From Gammaproteobacteria bacterium (GTDB taxonomy: Bacteria; Pseudomonadota; Gammaproteobacteria; Steroidobacterales; Steroidobacteraceae): DNA of 64,000 nt. This document shows, piece after piece, positions 54,049-63,088 of the stretch. Under the pieces are notes generated by a model that was not told the DNA's origin, did no database searches, and saw only the letters and a program-made list of their open reading frames with translations. Within the stretch, counting starts at the first letter, position 1, and each line of letters opens with the position of its first letter. The DNA lies in NCBI GenBank assembly GCA_028293745.1, contig JAQGOF010000078.1, positions 1 through 64,000 of the forward strand, written 5' to 3'. Both the position numbers and the translations under genes were made by a program.

Positions 54049-54954
54049 ATGTCGGCCAAGCATCCGATCATCGCAGTCACCGGCTCTTCCGGTGCCGGCA
54101 CTACGTCAGTCATGCGGACTTTCGAGCAGATCTTTCGGCGCGAGAACATCTCCGCCGGGTTCATCGAAGGCGACAGCTTCCACCGCTATGACCGCGCCGA
54201 AATGAAACAGCGTCTGGCCAGCGCCATCGAGCGTGGCGACCACGTGTTCAGTCATTTCGGGCCCGAAGCCAATCTCTTTGCGGAATTGGAAGAGTTGTTC
54301 AGAGACTACGGGCAGCGCGGCTCGGGCCGCGTTCGCAAGTACCTGCATGACGAGACCGAGGCGGCGCGCTACAAACAGCAGCCGGGTACCTTCACAGAGT
54401 GGGAGGACCTCCCCGGCGACACCGACCTGTTGTTTTACGAGGGATTGCACGGTGCAGTAGTAACCGATGACGTCAACGTTGCGCGTCATGTGGACCTGTT
54501 GATAGGCGTGACACCTGTCGTCAACCTGGAATGGATACAGAAAATTCATCGTGACAAGGCAACGCGCGGATACTCCGCCGAGGCGGTGACGGACGTGATC
54601 CTGCGCCGGATGCATGACTACGTGCACTACATCTGTCCGCAGTTTTCGCGCACCCACATCAACTTTCAGCGGGTGCCCGTGGTTGATACCTCGAATCCAT
54701 TCATTGCGCGGTTCATTCCCACGCCCGACGAGTCGTTCCTGGTGATTCACTTCTCCAACCCGCGCGGCATCGACTTTCCTTACCTGCTCTCGATGCTGCA
54801 CGACTCTTTCATGTCGCGAGCCAATACGATCGTGTGTCCGGGCGGCAAGATGGACCTCGCCCTGCAGTTGATTTTCACGCCCATGATCTGGCGGCTGATG
54901 GAGTGTCGCAAGGAGACACTGGCCCGGGGGTCGCAGGTGGTCCGCCGGGCATGA
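54049..54954 (+). CDS. cbbP: Phosphoribulokinase
   Basis: The 301-residue enzyme phosphorylates ribulose-5-phosphate with ATP to make the RuBisCO substrate. P-loop GSSGAGTTSVMRTFE at the N-terminus, FIEGDSFHRYDRAEMK, HFGPEANLFAELEELF and DLLFYEGLHGAVV are typical of the short proteobacterial form. It follows the bisphosphatase by 18 bases (AGGGGGTGAG ribosome-binding site) and its stop overlaps the cbbY start. Confidence 0.96.
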   Translation: MSAKHPIIAVTGSSGAGTTSVMRTFEQIFRRENISAGFIEGDSFHRYDRAEMKQRLASAIERGDHVFSHFGPEANLFAELEELFRDYGQRGSGRVRKYLHDETEAARYKQQPGTFTEWEDLPGDTDLLFYEGLHGAVVTDDVNVARHVDLLIGVTPVVNLEWIQKIHRDKATRGYSAEAVTDVILRRMHDYVHYICPQFSRTHINFQRVPVVDTSNPFIARFIPTPDESFLVIHFSNPRGIDFPYLLSMLHDSFMSRANTIVCPGGKMDLALQLIFTPMIWRLMECRKETLARGSQVVRRA

Positions 54955-55739
54955 GTTGCGAAGCACTGATATTCGATGTTGACGGCACTCTCGCTGATAC
55001 GGAGGAGGTGCACCGCCAGGCGTTCAACCTCGCCTTCGGTGCGTGCCGTCTCGACTGGATCTGGGACGCGCCACTGTATTGCGATCTTCTGCGTGTCACG
55101 GGCGGGAAGGAGCGAATTGCCAGCTACATCGAGCGGCTGGGCCTGCCAGCGACGGACCGGGGCTGCCTGCATGAGCTCATCCCGCAGATACACCGGGCCA
55201 AGAACCGGCTTTACCGGGAGTTGATCGAGGTCGGCCAGGTGAAGGCGAGGAGCGGTGTGCGGCGCCTGATGCTGGAGGCACGAAACACAGGTATCCGCGT
55301 AGCGATTGCCTCCACCACGTCGCCTGAAAATATCGAGCCGCTCATAGCCGCCGGATTTGGGCGCGAGGCCCTGAATTGGTTCGACACGATTGCCACGGGA
55401 GACGTGGTGGCGAACAAAAAGCCCGCGCCGGACATATACAATATGGCACTGAAGAGGCTCGGCATCGATCCGGCGCGCGCCATTGCGGTGGAAGACTCCG
55501 CAATCGGCGTGGCATCAGCCAAGGCCGCCGGATTGTTCACGGTGGCGACGCCGAACATCTGGACCCGGACGCAGGACTTCACGGCGGCCGATCTGCTTCT
55601 CGCATCGCTCGGCGATCCCGGGGAGCCGCTCGCGCCGGCCGATGAAGCGCGCCTGGGCGCCCCTTATCTGAGTCTCGAGCGGTTGGCGACACTGCACGCT
55701 GCCGCACGAACAGGAGTTGCGCATGCCAAAGCTCACTGA
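54951..55739 (+). CDS. cbbY: CbbY, xylulose-1,5-bisphosphate phosphatase-like HAD hydrolase
   Basis: A 262-residue HAD phosphatase: nucleophile motif FDVDGTLADTEEVHRQAFN, motif II IASTTSPENIEPL, Lys in NKKPAPDIYNMALK and the acidic motif AVEDSAIGVASAKAAG. In red-type cbb operons CbbY destroys xylulose-1,5-bisphosphate, a misfire product that inhibits RuBisCO. Its ATG overlaps the phosphoribulokinase stop, and its end overlaps the cbbZ start by 17 bases. Confidence 0.93.
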   Translation: MSCEALIFDVDGTLADTEEVHRQAFNLAFGACRLDWIWDAPLYCDLLRVTGGKERIASYIERLGLPATDRGCLHELIPQIHRAKNRLYRELIEVGQVKARSGVRRLMLEARNTGIRVAIASTTSPENIEPLIAAGFGREALNWFDTIATGDVVANKKPAPDIYNMALKRLGIDPARAIAVEDSAIGVASAKAAGLFTVATPNIWTRTQDFTAADLLLASLGDPGEPLAPADEARLGAPYLSLERLATLHAAARTGVAHAKAH

Positions 55740-56454
55740 ACGCGTTCGGGCAGCTGCCTTCGATCTTGATGGCACGCTCATCGATACCATGGGGGATCTT
55801 TCCGCGGCCGTAAACCTGATGCTCGGCATGCTGGGTGCGACGGAACTACCCGAGCCTCGCGTGCGGGCACTCGTCGGCAACGGGGTCGACCAACTCGTGC
55901 TGCGTGCGCTGACCGAGAGCCTGGGAAATCGCACGACTCATTCGGCGCAACGATCAGCGGCACTCGCGCTCTTCCGGCGGCTTTATGGCCAAGGGCTGTT
56001 CAAACACAGCAAGGTCTATCCAGGTGTGGTGCAGGCGCTGGGGTCGCTGGCAGACGCCGGCATTGCGCTGTGTTGCATTACGAACAAAGACAGCATGTTT
56101 GCCGAGCCACTGCTGCAGGAAGCGGGACTGGGTGGTTACTTCGCCTTCACGCTGTGCGCGGATCGACCCGAAGATCGCAAGCCCAGCCCGAACATGCTGC
56201 TGGCGGCCTGCTCGCGTCTGGGTATCGCACCCGCCGAGATGTTGTACGTCGGCGATACCAGCATGGACATCGCTGCGGCCAGGGCGGCCGGTTGCCCGGT
56301 CATCGCAGTCAGCTACGGATACGGCAAGGACCATTCCAACTCCGAGGCCAGGGCGGATGGATTCGTGGACCGGCTGACCGACCTGGTAACGATGTACCTG
56401 CGGTCCCCGGCTTGCCAACCCCGTTTGAAACTGTGCACGACAGGAGCCACCTGA
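55723..56454 (+). CDS. cbbZ: Phosphoglycolate phosphatase CbbZ
   Basis: A 243-residue HAD phosphatase with [35 protein letters not shown], Lys in [19 protein letters not shown] and [18 protein letters not shown]. It dephosphorylates 2-phosphoglycolate from the oxygenase reaction of RuBisCO; the glycolate could be oxidised by the FMN enzyme encoded at 34624 (inference). ATG 55723 is preceded by AGGAG six bases away. Its stop overlaps the transketolase start by one base. Confidence 0.94.
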   Translation: MPKLTERVRAAAFDLDGTLIDTMGDLSAAVNLMLGMLGATELPEPRVRALVGNGVDQLVLRALTESLGNRTTHSAQRSAALALFRRLYGQGLFKHSKVYPGVVQALGSLADAGIALCCITNKDSMFAEPLLQEAGLGGYFAFTLCADRPEDRKPSPNMLLAACSRLGIAPAEMLYVGDTSMDIAAARAAGCPVIAVSYGYGKDHSNSEARADGFVDRLTDLVTMYLRSPACQPRLKLCTTGAT

Positions 56455-58481
56455 TGAGCGCCGAACCCAGAAGCACCAGCCTGAATTCCGCCGGCGATGC
56501 TGCGCGCGGCGATGTCGTAAACGTCATCCGGGCACTCGCCATGGATGCCGTGCAGAAGGCCAACTCCGGGCATCCGGGCATGCCGATGGGCATGGCCGAG
56601 ATCGCCGAGGTGTTGTGGCGGCGGCATCTGCGTCACAATCCCGCAAATCCCCACTGGGCCGATCGCGACCGGTTCGTGGTCTCCAATGGCCACGGCTCGA
56701 TGCTGTTGTATGCGCTGCTGCATCTGACGGGTTATGAGCTGCCGGTGGAGCAGTTGCAGCGCTTCCGGCAGATGGGGTCGAAGACGCCGGGCCATCCCGA
56801 ATACGGTGTCACTCCCGGTGCCGAAACCACCACCGGGCCGCTCGGGCAGGGCATCTCCAATGCAGTCGGCATGGCGATTGCGGAAAAGCTGCTCGCGGAG
56901 GAGTTCAACCGCCCGGGACTCGAGCTGTTCTCCCATCACACCTACGTGTTCCTGGGCGACGGATGCCTGATGGAAGGCATCTCGCACGAGGCCTGCTCGC
57001 TCGCGGGCACGCTCGGGCTGGGCAAGCTCATCGTGTTTTATGACGACAACGGTATTTCCATCGACGGACACGTCAAGGGTTGGTTCACCGACGATACGCC
57101 GAAACGGTTCGAGGCATACGGCTGGCATGTAGTGCCGAACGTCGATGGCCACGATAGCGAGGCTGTCAATCGCGCCATTGTTGCTTCCAAGGCTGTGGAT
57201 GATCGCCCGTCCCTGATCTGTTGCAAGACCGTCATTGCCAAGGGAGCTCCCACGAAGGCGGGCACTCACGAGTCGCACGGCGCGCCCCTTGGAGACAAGG
57301 AAATTGCAGCGGCGCGAGCCCAACTCGGGTGGTCATATCCACCGTTCGTGGTGCCGTCCCATGTCTACGAGGCCTGGGATGCCCGCGAAGCGGGTGCGGT
57401 CGCGGAAAGGAACTGGAAAACGAAGTTCGCGCAATATGCGCGCGCCTATCCCACCGAAGCGCGCGAGCTCGAGCGTCGGCTCGCGGGAGAGTTACCGACC
57501 GACTTTGCTACGTGGGTGCAGATGCTCGCTGCCAAGGTGCGAGACAAGGCGCAAACTCTCGCGACTCGCAAGGCTTCACAGGACGTGATCGAAGCGCTGG
57601 CCCCTGGATTGCCCGAGCTGCTGGGAGGCTCGGCCGACCTTGCCGGCTCCAACCTGACTCTCTGGTCTGGATCCCGGCCCGTGACGGCGCCCCGTGGCAA
57701 CTACATTCATTACGGTGTGCGCGAGTTTGGAATGGCTGCCGTCATGAACGGGATCACTCTGCACGGCGGGTTCATTCCTTACGGCGGCACGTTTCTCACG
57801 TTCTCGGACTACTGCCGCAACGCCTTGCGGATGGCCGCCCTGATGCGCATCCGCTCGATCTTTGTGTTCACGCATGACTCCATCGGGTTGGGTGAGGACG
57901 GACCGACCCATCAGCCTGTGGAGCAGGTGGCATCGCTCCGGCTGATTCCAAACATGGACGTGTGGAGGCCTTGCGACACCGAAGAGTCGGTCGCCGCCTG
58001 GGCCGCGGCGCTCGAGCGGCGCGACGGTCCGACCTGTTTGATCTTCAGCCGCCAGAATCTGCCGTTTCAAAAGCGCTCGGCCGACGCGTCAGCCAACATC
58101 GCCCGCGGCGGTTACGTTCTGATCGAGCCCGATACAGCCCCACGCGCCGTCATCATCTCCACCGGCTCCGAGATTGGCCTGGCTGTGGAGGCGCAGAAGG
58201 CTCTCGCCCAGGCGGGAGTCCCGGTGCGCGTAGTGTCGATGGTGGCGACGTCGGTGTTCGACCGGCAACCGCAGGCTTATCGGGATTCGGTGCTGCCGCG
58301 GGATCTGCCTTGCGTTGCGGTCGAGGCGGGATCACCGGACTTGTGGAGAAAGTACGTGGGCAGGACCGGGGCGGTCATTGGCATGACGACGTTCGGCGAG
58401 TCGGCGCCTGCTGGGGAGCTGTTCAAGCACTTCGGATTCACCGCCGCGCACGTGGTCGAGGCGGTGAAGGCCATAGTTTAA
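56454..58481 (+). CDS. cbbT: Transketolase
   Basis: A complete 675-residue thiamine-diphosphate enzyme: [38 protein letters not shown], the cofactor site [37 protein letters not shown] in the central domain, and the C-terminal domain [17 protein letters not shown] with [16 protein letters not shown]. It interconverts Calvin-cycle sugar phosphates. AGGAG precedes the ATG, and the stop codon of cbbZ shares its first base. Last gene of the operon seen here; aldolase, GAPDH, PGK and epimerase genes are not in this cluster. Confidence 0.97.
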   Translation: MSAEPRSTSLNSAGDAARGDVVNVIRALAMDAVQKANSGHPGMPMGMAEIAEVLWRRHLRHNPANPHWADRDRFVVSNGHGSMLLYALLHLTGYELPVEQLQRFRQMGSKTPGHPEYGVTPGAETTTGPLGQGISNAVGMAIAEKLLAEEFNRPGLELFSHHTYVFLGDGCLMEGISHEACSLAGTLGLGKLIVFYDDNGISIDGHVKGWFTDDTPKRFEAYGWHVVPNVDGHDSEAVNRAIVASKAVDDRPSLICCKTVIAKGAPTKAGTHESHGAPLGDKEIAAARAQLGWSYPPFVVPSHVYEAWDAREAGAVAERNWKTKFAQYARAYPTEARELERRLAGELPTDFATWVQMLAAKVRDKAQTLATRKASQDVIEALAPGLPELLGGSADLAGSNLTLWSGSRPVTAPRGNYIHYGVREFGMAAVMNGITLHGGFIPYGGTFLTFSDYCRNALRMAALMRIRSIFVFTHDSIGLGEDGPTHQPVEQVASLRLIPNMDVWRPCDTEESVAAWAAALERRDGPTCLIFSRQNLPFQKRSADASANIARGGYVLIEPDTAPRAVIISTGSEIGLAVEAQKALAQAGVPVRVVSMVATSVFDRQPQAYRDSVLPRDLPCVAVEAGSPDLWRKYVGRTGAVIGMTTFGESAPAGELFKHFGFTAAHVVEAVKAIV

Positions 58482-58545
58482 GGCGAGGCGCCAGCGCCCC
58501 GCCGCCCGCGTCCCGGCCGCCGCGGCACCGGGCACCGCGGGAACC

Positions 58546-59208
58546 TCAGCTCGGTTTGACGCCCGGTTGCTTGCTGCCCGTGCTCTCGCCGGCCTTCTTG
58601 CCGACCTTGGTGATCTCGTTGGTCGCTGCCGGGACTTCGTCCGGGAAGTAGAGGTTACGTGAGCCCTCGCCGGTAGAAGGCTCTACCGCGAAGAGCAGGT
58701 CGGCCATGTCATCCGCGTGTTCCTCCTCCTTGGCGAGGATGTGCTCCATCAGCCGCTTGGACGTCGGGTCCTTGTCCCCGAGGAATTGGATGATTTCGCG
58801 GTACGACTCGATGGCGATCCGCTCGGCAATCAGGTCCTCACGGATCATGTCGGTCAGCGAGGTACCCTCCTTGTATTCGCTGTGGCTGTGGCTCGTCAGT
58901 GTCGCCGGATTCATCTCCGGCTTGCCGCCGAGCTGCTTGATGCGCTCCGCGATCTGGTCCGCATGTTCCTGCTCGTCGTCAGCATGCTCCTTGAACTCCC
59001 CCTTCACTGCCTGGGAGTGGATGCCCGAAGCCATGAAGTAGTGGAACTTGTACCGCAGCACGCAAACGAGCTCCGTAGCGAGCGCTTCATTCAGAATGGC
59101 GATTACCTGCTTGCGATCGAGCGCGTAGTCGCCCGTAACCGCGCCATCGGTGATCTGCTGGCGAGCACGGTCGCGAATCTCTTGTATCTGCTTGATGTGG
59201 CTCATCAT
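58546..59208 (-). CDS. Ferritin-like / bacterioferritin-type four-helix protein
   Basis: The 220-residue protein carries a ferritin-like carboxylate pattern: AILNEALATELVCVLRYKFH, FKEHADDEQEHADQIAERIK, LIAERIAIESYREIIQFLGD and HILAKEEEHADDMADLLFAV, i.e. four Glu/His-bearing helices that can hold a di-iron site. A C-terminal tail rich in Lys, Gly and Ser follows. The related proteins are often annotated as bacterioferritin or Dps-like; iron storage or oxidative protection is likely. Start ATG 59208 (or 59205) follows GGGAGAG. It is convergent with the transketolase gene. Confidence 0.85.
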   Translation of the reverse strand: MMSHIKQIQEIRDRARQQITDGAVTGDYALDRKQVIAILNEALATELVCVLRYKFHYFMASGIHSQAVKGEFKEHADDEQEHADQIAERIKQLGGKPEMNPATLTSHSHSEYKEGTSLTDMIREDLIAERIAIESYREIIQFLGDKDPTSKRLMEHILAKEEEHADDMADLLFAVEPSTGEGSRNLYFPDEVPAATNEITKVGKKAGESTGSKQPGVKPS

Positions 59209-59287
59209 CTTCTCTCCCGCCCGCAGGCCCTGGTGATCACTGAACAGCAATTAACGCACCTGCGGGCGGGGGGTTCCCCGCAAGACC

Positions 59288-59728
59288 TCAATGACGCGCG
59301 TACGACTCGACGAGCGTCGACCGCCGCAATCCGAGAAATTCCACCTCGGCGACCACAGCGGTGAGCAGGGCTTGCCCAACCACGAAGCACTCACCAAGCG
59401 GCGTCGTCTCCACCCAACCCGAGAGCAGTAGCAGCACGCAGTCCACTGCCCAGAGGGCGTTCAGCGCGATGAGGACGAACACGAGCGTCCGCCGCACCCG
59501 GGAGCGGGTGCCGAGCCATCCCGCAAACGCCGCAAACGGGATGAAAATCACTCCAGCAATTCGAAGAACTGCTGCTGGGAGTTCCAGAAACGTCCCCAAC
59601 GGACCCGCCGCAAGCACCAGCGCAATACCGGCGACTGCGCAGAGCGCTGCATCTGTAAGAAGCGCACGACGTAACAAGGGTGAAGGGGTGTTGAAGCTCG
59701 TGACGAACCGGGGTGCGACGCTATTCAT
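59288..59728 (-). CDS. Small integral membrane protein with four predicted helices
   Basis: The 146-residue protein has four hydrophobic segments (AALCAVAGIALVLAAGPLG, AVLRIAGVIFIPFAAFAGWL, TLVFVLIALNALWAVDCVLL, CFVVGQALLTAVVAEVEFLG). I cannot name a family with confidence; similar proteins are labelled hypothetical. ATG 59728 has AAGGAG six bases upstream, whereas the longer open frame has no support. It is divergent from the truncated MmyB-type gene, with a palindrome in between that may be the operator. Confidence 0.75.
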   Translation of the reverse strand: MNSVAPRFVTSFNTPSPLLRRALLTDAALCAVAGIALVLAAGPLGTFLELPAAVLRIAGVIFIPFAAFAGWLGTRSRVRRTLVFVLIALNALWAVDCVLLLLSGWVETTPLGECFVVGQALLTAVVAEVEFLGLRRSTLVESYARH

Positions 59729-59806
59729 GCTCTGCTCCTTGACTGCCATGTTGATGTAGCACGTGTGGTCGGGCGCAATCGTGGTCGCAGTACGGTTGTC
59801 GCGTCG

Positions 59807-59823
59807 ATTACCTTGGAGGTAAT
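59807..59823. promoter_or_regulatory. Palindromic operator candidate
   Basis: ATTACCT and AGGTAAT form a perfect 7-bp inverted repeat around TGG, in the gap between the membrane-protein gene (ATG 59728, minus) and the MmyB-type fragment (ATG 59878, plus). Regulators with MmyB-type domains often sit beside and control a divergent gene, so this may be the former binding site of the truncated regulator. Confidence 0.5.
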
Positions 59824-59877
59824 GGTCGCGATGTGCGGGGCCGAAGTAGGGTCGCCCCGCGGCTCCTGGAGCCGCCG

Positions 59878-60108
59878 ATGAATGTGTTACGGCTGGCGTT
59901 GCACCCGGAAGGGCTGGCTCCGCGGGTCGAGAACTTCGGCGAGTGGCGTGCACATCTGCTGTCCCGCCTGCGTCACCAGATCGACGCGACCGCCGACCCG
60001 GTTCTGGTGGAGTTGCTGGCTGAGCTGGCCATCGAATCTATGTTTCCGGCGGATCCGCAAACAGCTGAGCTGTTGGCTGGAGCCGCTCGTGGTAAAACAG
60101 CGAAATGA
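59878..60108 (+). pseudogene. C-terminal fragment of an XRE-family regulator with MmyB-like ligand-binding domain
   Basis: The 76 residues NVLRLALHPEGLAPRVENFG, EWRAHLLSRLRHQIDATADP, VLVELLAELA correspond to the C-terminal part of MmyB-like regulators, which normally have about 200 further residues including an N-terminal HTH. Neither the HTH nor the rest of the domain is found upstream, so the gene is 5'-truncated, although a start (ATG 59878) and a coupled downstream gene (ATGA at 60105-60108) remain. Confidence 0.75.
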
Positions 60109-60806
60109 ACGCAATCGAGAATTTGTCGAACGCCGGGTACGCCTTCCTGTCCCCAGGGGACTTGGGTCCCGTCCTGCACGTCGATGTCGCGCAGTTGAAA
60201 CCTCTGGAGGAATGGTGGGGTTCGTTACCGCGCGATCAGTACCTTCGGGACGGCGGGCGCTATCGGTCGCGTAGACATGCTTGCTTCGTCCAAGATGTGG
60301 GAGGCACGCTGACGCTGGCGCCTCATCGCGCACACTGGCAGCCGACGTCGTACAACGCTCTACATGGCGGCCTTGAACGCTGGTTCGAGCCAATCACGGA
60401 GGAGGTTGTGAAGGCGCCTGCGTGGACGCAACTGGTGGCGTCCATTGGGTCGCTGTTCGCGCAGCTCCGTCCCGTTGAGCGGTGGTTCATCGAGGCGCAT
60501 CAGTTCCGCATCGACACTACCGGTGGAATCGGCAGGCCCACTCCCGAGGGTGCTCACCGCGACGGCGTCGATTTCGTCGCTCTGTTGCTGGTACGGCGTC
60601 GCAACGTTCGAGGGGGCGAGACGCGGGTGTTCGACGCCAACGGACCATCGGGAGTCCGCTTCACAATGGAGGAGCCATGGTCGCTGCTGCTCATGGACGA
60701 CGCACGGGTCATCCATGAGACCACGCCGATTCAGCCGGACGGCGAAGGCGGTGTGCGAGACACGTTAGTCCTCACGTACAGGGCAAACGGCTTTCAAGCG
60801 CCCTAG
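60105..60806 (+). CDS. 2OG-Fe(II) dioxygenase family protein
   Basis: The 233-residue protein shows a facial-triad arrangement: His and Asp in EGAHRDGVDFVALLLV, distal His in DDARVIHETTPIQP and a 2-oxoglutarate-binding Arg in RDTLVLTYRA, with RRHACFVQDVGGTLTLAPHR nearer the N-terminus. This fits the 2OG-Fe dioxygenase group that hydroxylates free amino acids. The substrate cannot be told. It starts within the stop of the MmyB-type fragment and is convergent with nagA (4-base overlap of the stops). Confidence 0.85.
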   Translation: MNAIENLSNAGYAFLSPGDLGPVLHVDVAQLKPLEEWWGSLPRDQYLRDGGRYRSRRHACFVQDVGGTLTLAPHRAHWQPTSYNALHGGLERWFEPITEEVVKAPAWTQLVASIGSLFAQLRPVERWFIEAHQFRIDTTGGIGRPTPEGAHRDGVDFVALLLVRRRNVRGGETRVFDANGPSGVRFTMEEPWSLLLMDDARVIHETTPIQPDGEGGVRDTLVLTYRANGFQAP

Positions 60807-62035
60807 GCTGCTGCCCCCGCTCCCGCGGAATCTTCCAGCTCCGACCGCCCATCAATCCACGTGTCCAGTACGCGCATCTGATCGTCGGCGAGTACGAAGT
60901 TGGCCCGGTACCCGGCGGCGATACGCCCGACTTCATTGGCCAGACCCAGAAACTCGGCCGGATACAGGCTGGCCATACGGACCGCTTCGGGGAGGGGGAG
61001 ACCCAACATGGACACCGCGTTGCGCACGCAACTCGCCATGTCGATGTTGGACCCCGCGAGGCGTCCGTCCTCATCGAGGCACAGATTGCCTGACACCTTG
61101 ATCTTGCGGCCATGCAGATCAAACGACTTGCTGTCCGTACCGACACTGGGCATGGCGTCGGTGACGAGCATGAAGCGGTCGCGCCGCTTGCAGCGCATCG
61201 AGATCCGCAACACGACGGGATCGGTATGCTCGCCATCGACGATGATTCCGCACCAACTGTCAGGATCATCCAGTGCTGCGCCCACCACGCCCGGCTCGCG
61301 GCCGGTGAGCTGTGACATCGCGTTGAAGAGATGCGTAAATCCGGTGAGTCCCTGCCGCAGCGCGCTGCGGATCTGCGCATACGTGGCATTGGTGTGACCC
61401 GCCGAGACGACGACTCCGGCAATGACCAGCTGCTTGATCATGTCGGGAGTGGTCATTTCCGGCGCCAGGGTGACGAGCGTCCGGCCGCCTCGAAGCGAGG
61501 TCAGCAAACCGACCGCGGCCGAGTCGAGCTCGCGGATCTTGTCGGGATCGTGGATGCCCTTGCGCTCGACGTTGAGGAAGGGGCCCTCGATGTGGATGCC
61601 CAGGACTCCGGGTACTCCCAGTGTCAGGGCGTTCTGCACCGCCTCGATTGCCGTTGCCACGATATCCAGATCCGCGCTGATCAACGTCGGCAGAAAGCCC
61701 GTCGTGCCGAATTTTCGGTGTGCGCGTCCGATCTCCCGGATCACTTCGACACTCGGAGCGTCGTTGAACAAGACTCCACCGCCGCCGTTTACCTGGGAGT
61801 CGATGAAGCCGGGTAGTAACATGTTACCGCCCAGATCGCGCTGCACCGCCTGGGTGCAACGCGGATCGGCGGAATCAACAACCTCGACAATGCGGCCGCG
61901 ATCGATCAGGACGCAGCGTCCCTCGACCAGCCCCTCATCGGTGAGAACGCGCCCGTTGACCAGGGCCAGAGCCGTCGAGTGCGGTGTCGTCATTGCCATC
62001 GAGTGAGTGGTCGCCATTGCCATCGAGTGGGGCAT
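60803..62035 (-). CDS. nagA: N-acetylglucosamine-6-phosphate deacetylase
   Basis: The 410-residue amidohydrolase removes acetate from GlcNAc-6-phosphate. Motifs: LLPGFIDSQVNGGGGVLFND, GIHIEGPFLNVERKGIHDP (metal Glu), VVSAGHTNATYAQI, GFTHLFNAMSQLTGREPGVV and MLVTDAMPSVGTD (catalytic Asp). The N-terminus is odd: three 8-residue repeats (HSMAMATT, HSMAMTTP, HSTALALV) encoded by 24-base repeats precede the family start NGRVLTDEGLV, giving several in-frame ATGs. It follows the SIS-deaminase gene by 3 bases and is third in the gntR-deaminase-nagA operon. Confidence 0.95.
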   Translation of the reverse strand: MPHSMAMATTHSMAMTTPHSTALALVNGRVLTDEGLVEGRCVLIDRGRIVEVVDSADPRCTQAVQRDLGGNMLLPGFIDSQVNGGGGVLFNDAPSVEVIREIGRAHRKFGTTGFLPTLISADLDIVATAIEAVQNALTLGVPGVLGIHIEGPFLNVERKGIHDPDKIRELDSAAVGLLTSLRGGRTLVTLAPEMTTPDMIKQLVIAGVVVSAGHTNATYAQIRSALRQGLTGFTHLFNAMSQLTGREPGVVGAALDDPDSWCGIIVDGEHTDPVVLRISMRCKRRDRFMLVTDAMPSVGTDSKSFDLHGRKIKVSGNLCLDEDGRLAGSNIDMASCVRNAVSMLGLPLPEAVRMASLYPAEFLGLANEVGRIAAGYRANFVLADDQMRVLDTWIDGRSELEDSAGAGAAA

Positions 62036-62038
62036 TAT

Positions 62039-63088
62039 TTAAATGGTCTCAGTGACCTTGCGCAGGTGAGGGGGGCGATCAGGGTCAAAGCCACGCGCAA
62101 CTGCCAGTGCGTTCACCATGCGATAGAACGATTGGATGATCAGCATGGGCTGGATTGCCGGGTGAGCGGTTTCGGTGGGCAGCACGAGCGACTTGGGCGA
62201 TGTCGCACCCGCAAGCAGGATCTGAGCACCGCGCGCAGCCAGTTCCGTGGCCAGTGACTCCACGCCCCCGTGCGTTTCGTCGTTTTGCGCAAAAATCAGC
62301 ACCGGAAAACCCACCTGCACGAGTGCCATGGGTCCATGCCGAAGCTCGGCAGCGCTCAGCGCTTCGGCGTGCAACCCGCAGGTCTCCTTCAACTTCAACG
62401 CCGCTTCCTGCGCCACACCGAGGCCCAGCCCACGGCCGACAACATACAGATCGCGCGCAGGCTGCAGGTGGGCGAGCGCCGGACGCCAGTCGAGTTTCCA
62501 GGCGCGCTCCAGCCGCGCGGGTGCCTGCGCCAAAGCGTCCAACAGTTCCTCATCCCGCGCCCAGAAGGCGACGAGGTGAATGATCGCAGCCAGCGAGCCG
62601 ATGTATGACTTCGTTGCCGCGACGCTCTGTTCGGTGCCGGCGCACAGTGGAATCGTAAAGTCGGCTGCTTGTGCCAGCGGAGAGGTTTCCACGTTCACCA
62701 GCGCGACGATCATTGCGCCGGCGGCTTTCGCGTTCGCTACCGCGGCAAGCAGATCGGGACTCGCGCCAGACTGTGAGATGGCCAGAAACACGGTACCGCT
62801 GAGGTCCGCCTTGGCCGCGTAAACGGAACTGACCGACGGAGCCGCGGAGGAGGTCAGGACTCCCAGGCGTGTCTCGATCAGGTACTTGGCAAACGTCGCG
62901 GCGTGGTCCGAACTGCCACGGGCGCAAGTGACTACTGCACGCGGCGTGAGCCGCCGCAGCACCTCACCCAGCCGCTCCAGCCGTTCGGTGTTGGTGCGAA
63001 TCTGCAGCCTCACGGTCTCGGCCGCCTGGGCCGCCTCGCGATACAGGTGCGTCGCGTCTTCCTGGATGGTCACGGGGGAGTTGCTCAC
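62039..63088 (-). CDS. SIS-domain glucosamine-6-phosphate deaminase, NagB-II type
   Basis: Two SIS domains in 349 residues: the first with VVTCARGSSDHAATFAKYLI and FLAISQSGASPDLLAAVANA, the second with LYVVGRGLGLGVAQEAALKL, KETCGLHAEALSAAELRHGP. The layout is that of the isomerase half of GlmS without the glutaminase domain, as in NagB-II, which converts GlcN-6-phosphate to fructose-6-phosphate and ammonia in many gammaproteobacteria lacking classical NagB. Its position between nagA and the GntR regulator supports this. The GTG start overlaps the regulator stop (GTGA). Confidence 0.93.
   Translation of the reverse strand: MSNSPVTIQEDATHLYREAAQAAETVRLQIRTNTERLERLGEVLRRLTPRAVVTCARGSSDHAATFAKYLIETRLGVLTSSAAPSVSSVYAAKADLSGTVFLAISQSGASPDLLAAVANAKAAGAMIVALVNVETSPLAQAADFTIPLCAGTEQSVAATKSYIGSLAAIIHLVAFWARDEELLDALAQAPARLERAWKLDWRPALAHLQPARDLYVVGRGLGLGVAQEAALKLKETCGLHAEALSAAELRHGPMALVQVGFPVLIFAQNDETHGGVESLATELAARGAQILLAGATSPKSLVLPTETAHPAIQPMLIIQSFYRMVNALAVARGFDPDRPPHLRKVTETI

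Noticed and set aside
58482-58545. GC-rich symmetrical sequence (CCGCGG repeats) between cbbT and the ferritin-like gene as terminator
   Set aside because: Only the outer 6 bp pair well and the centre does not, so it is not a convincing hairpin.
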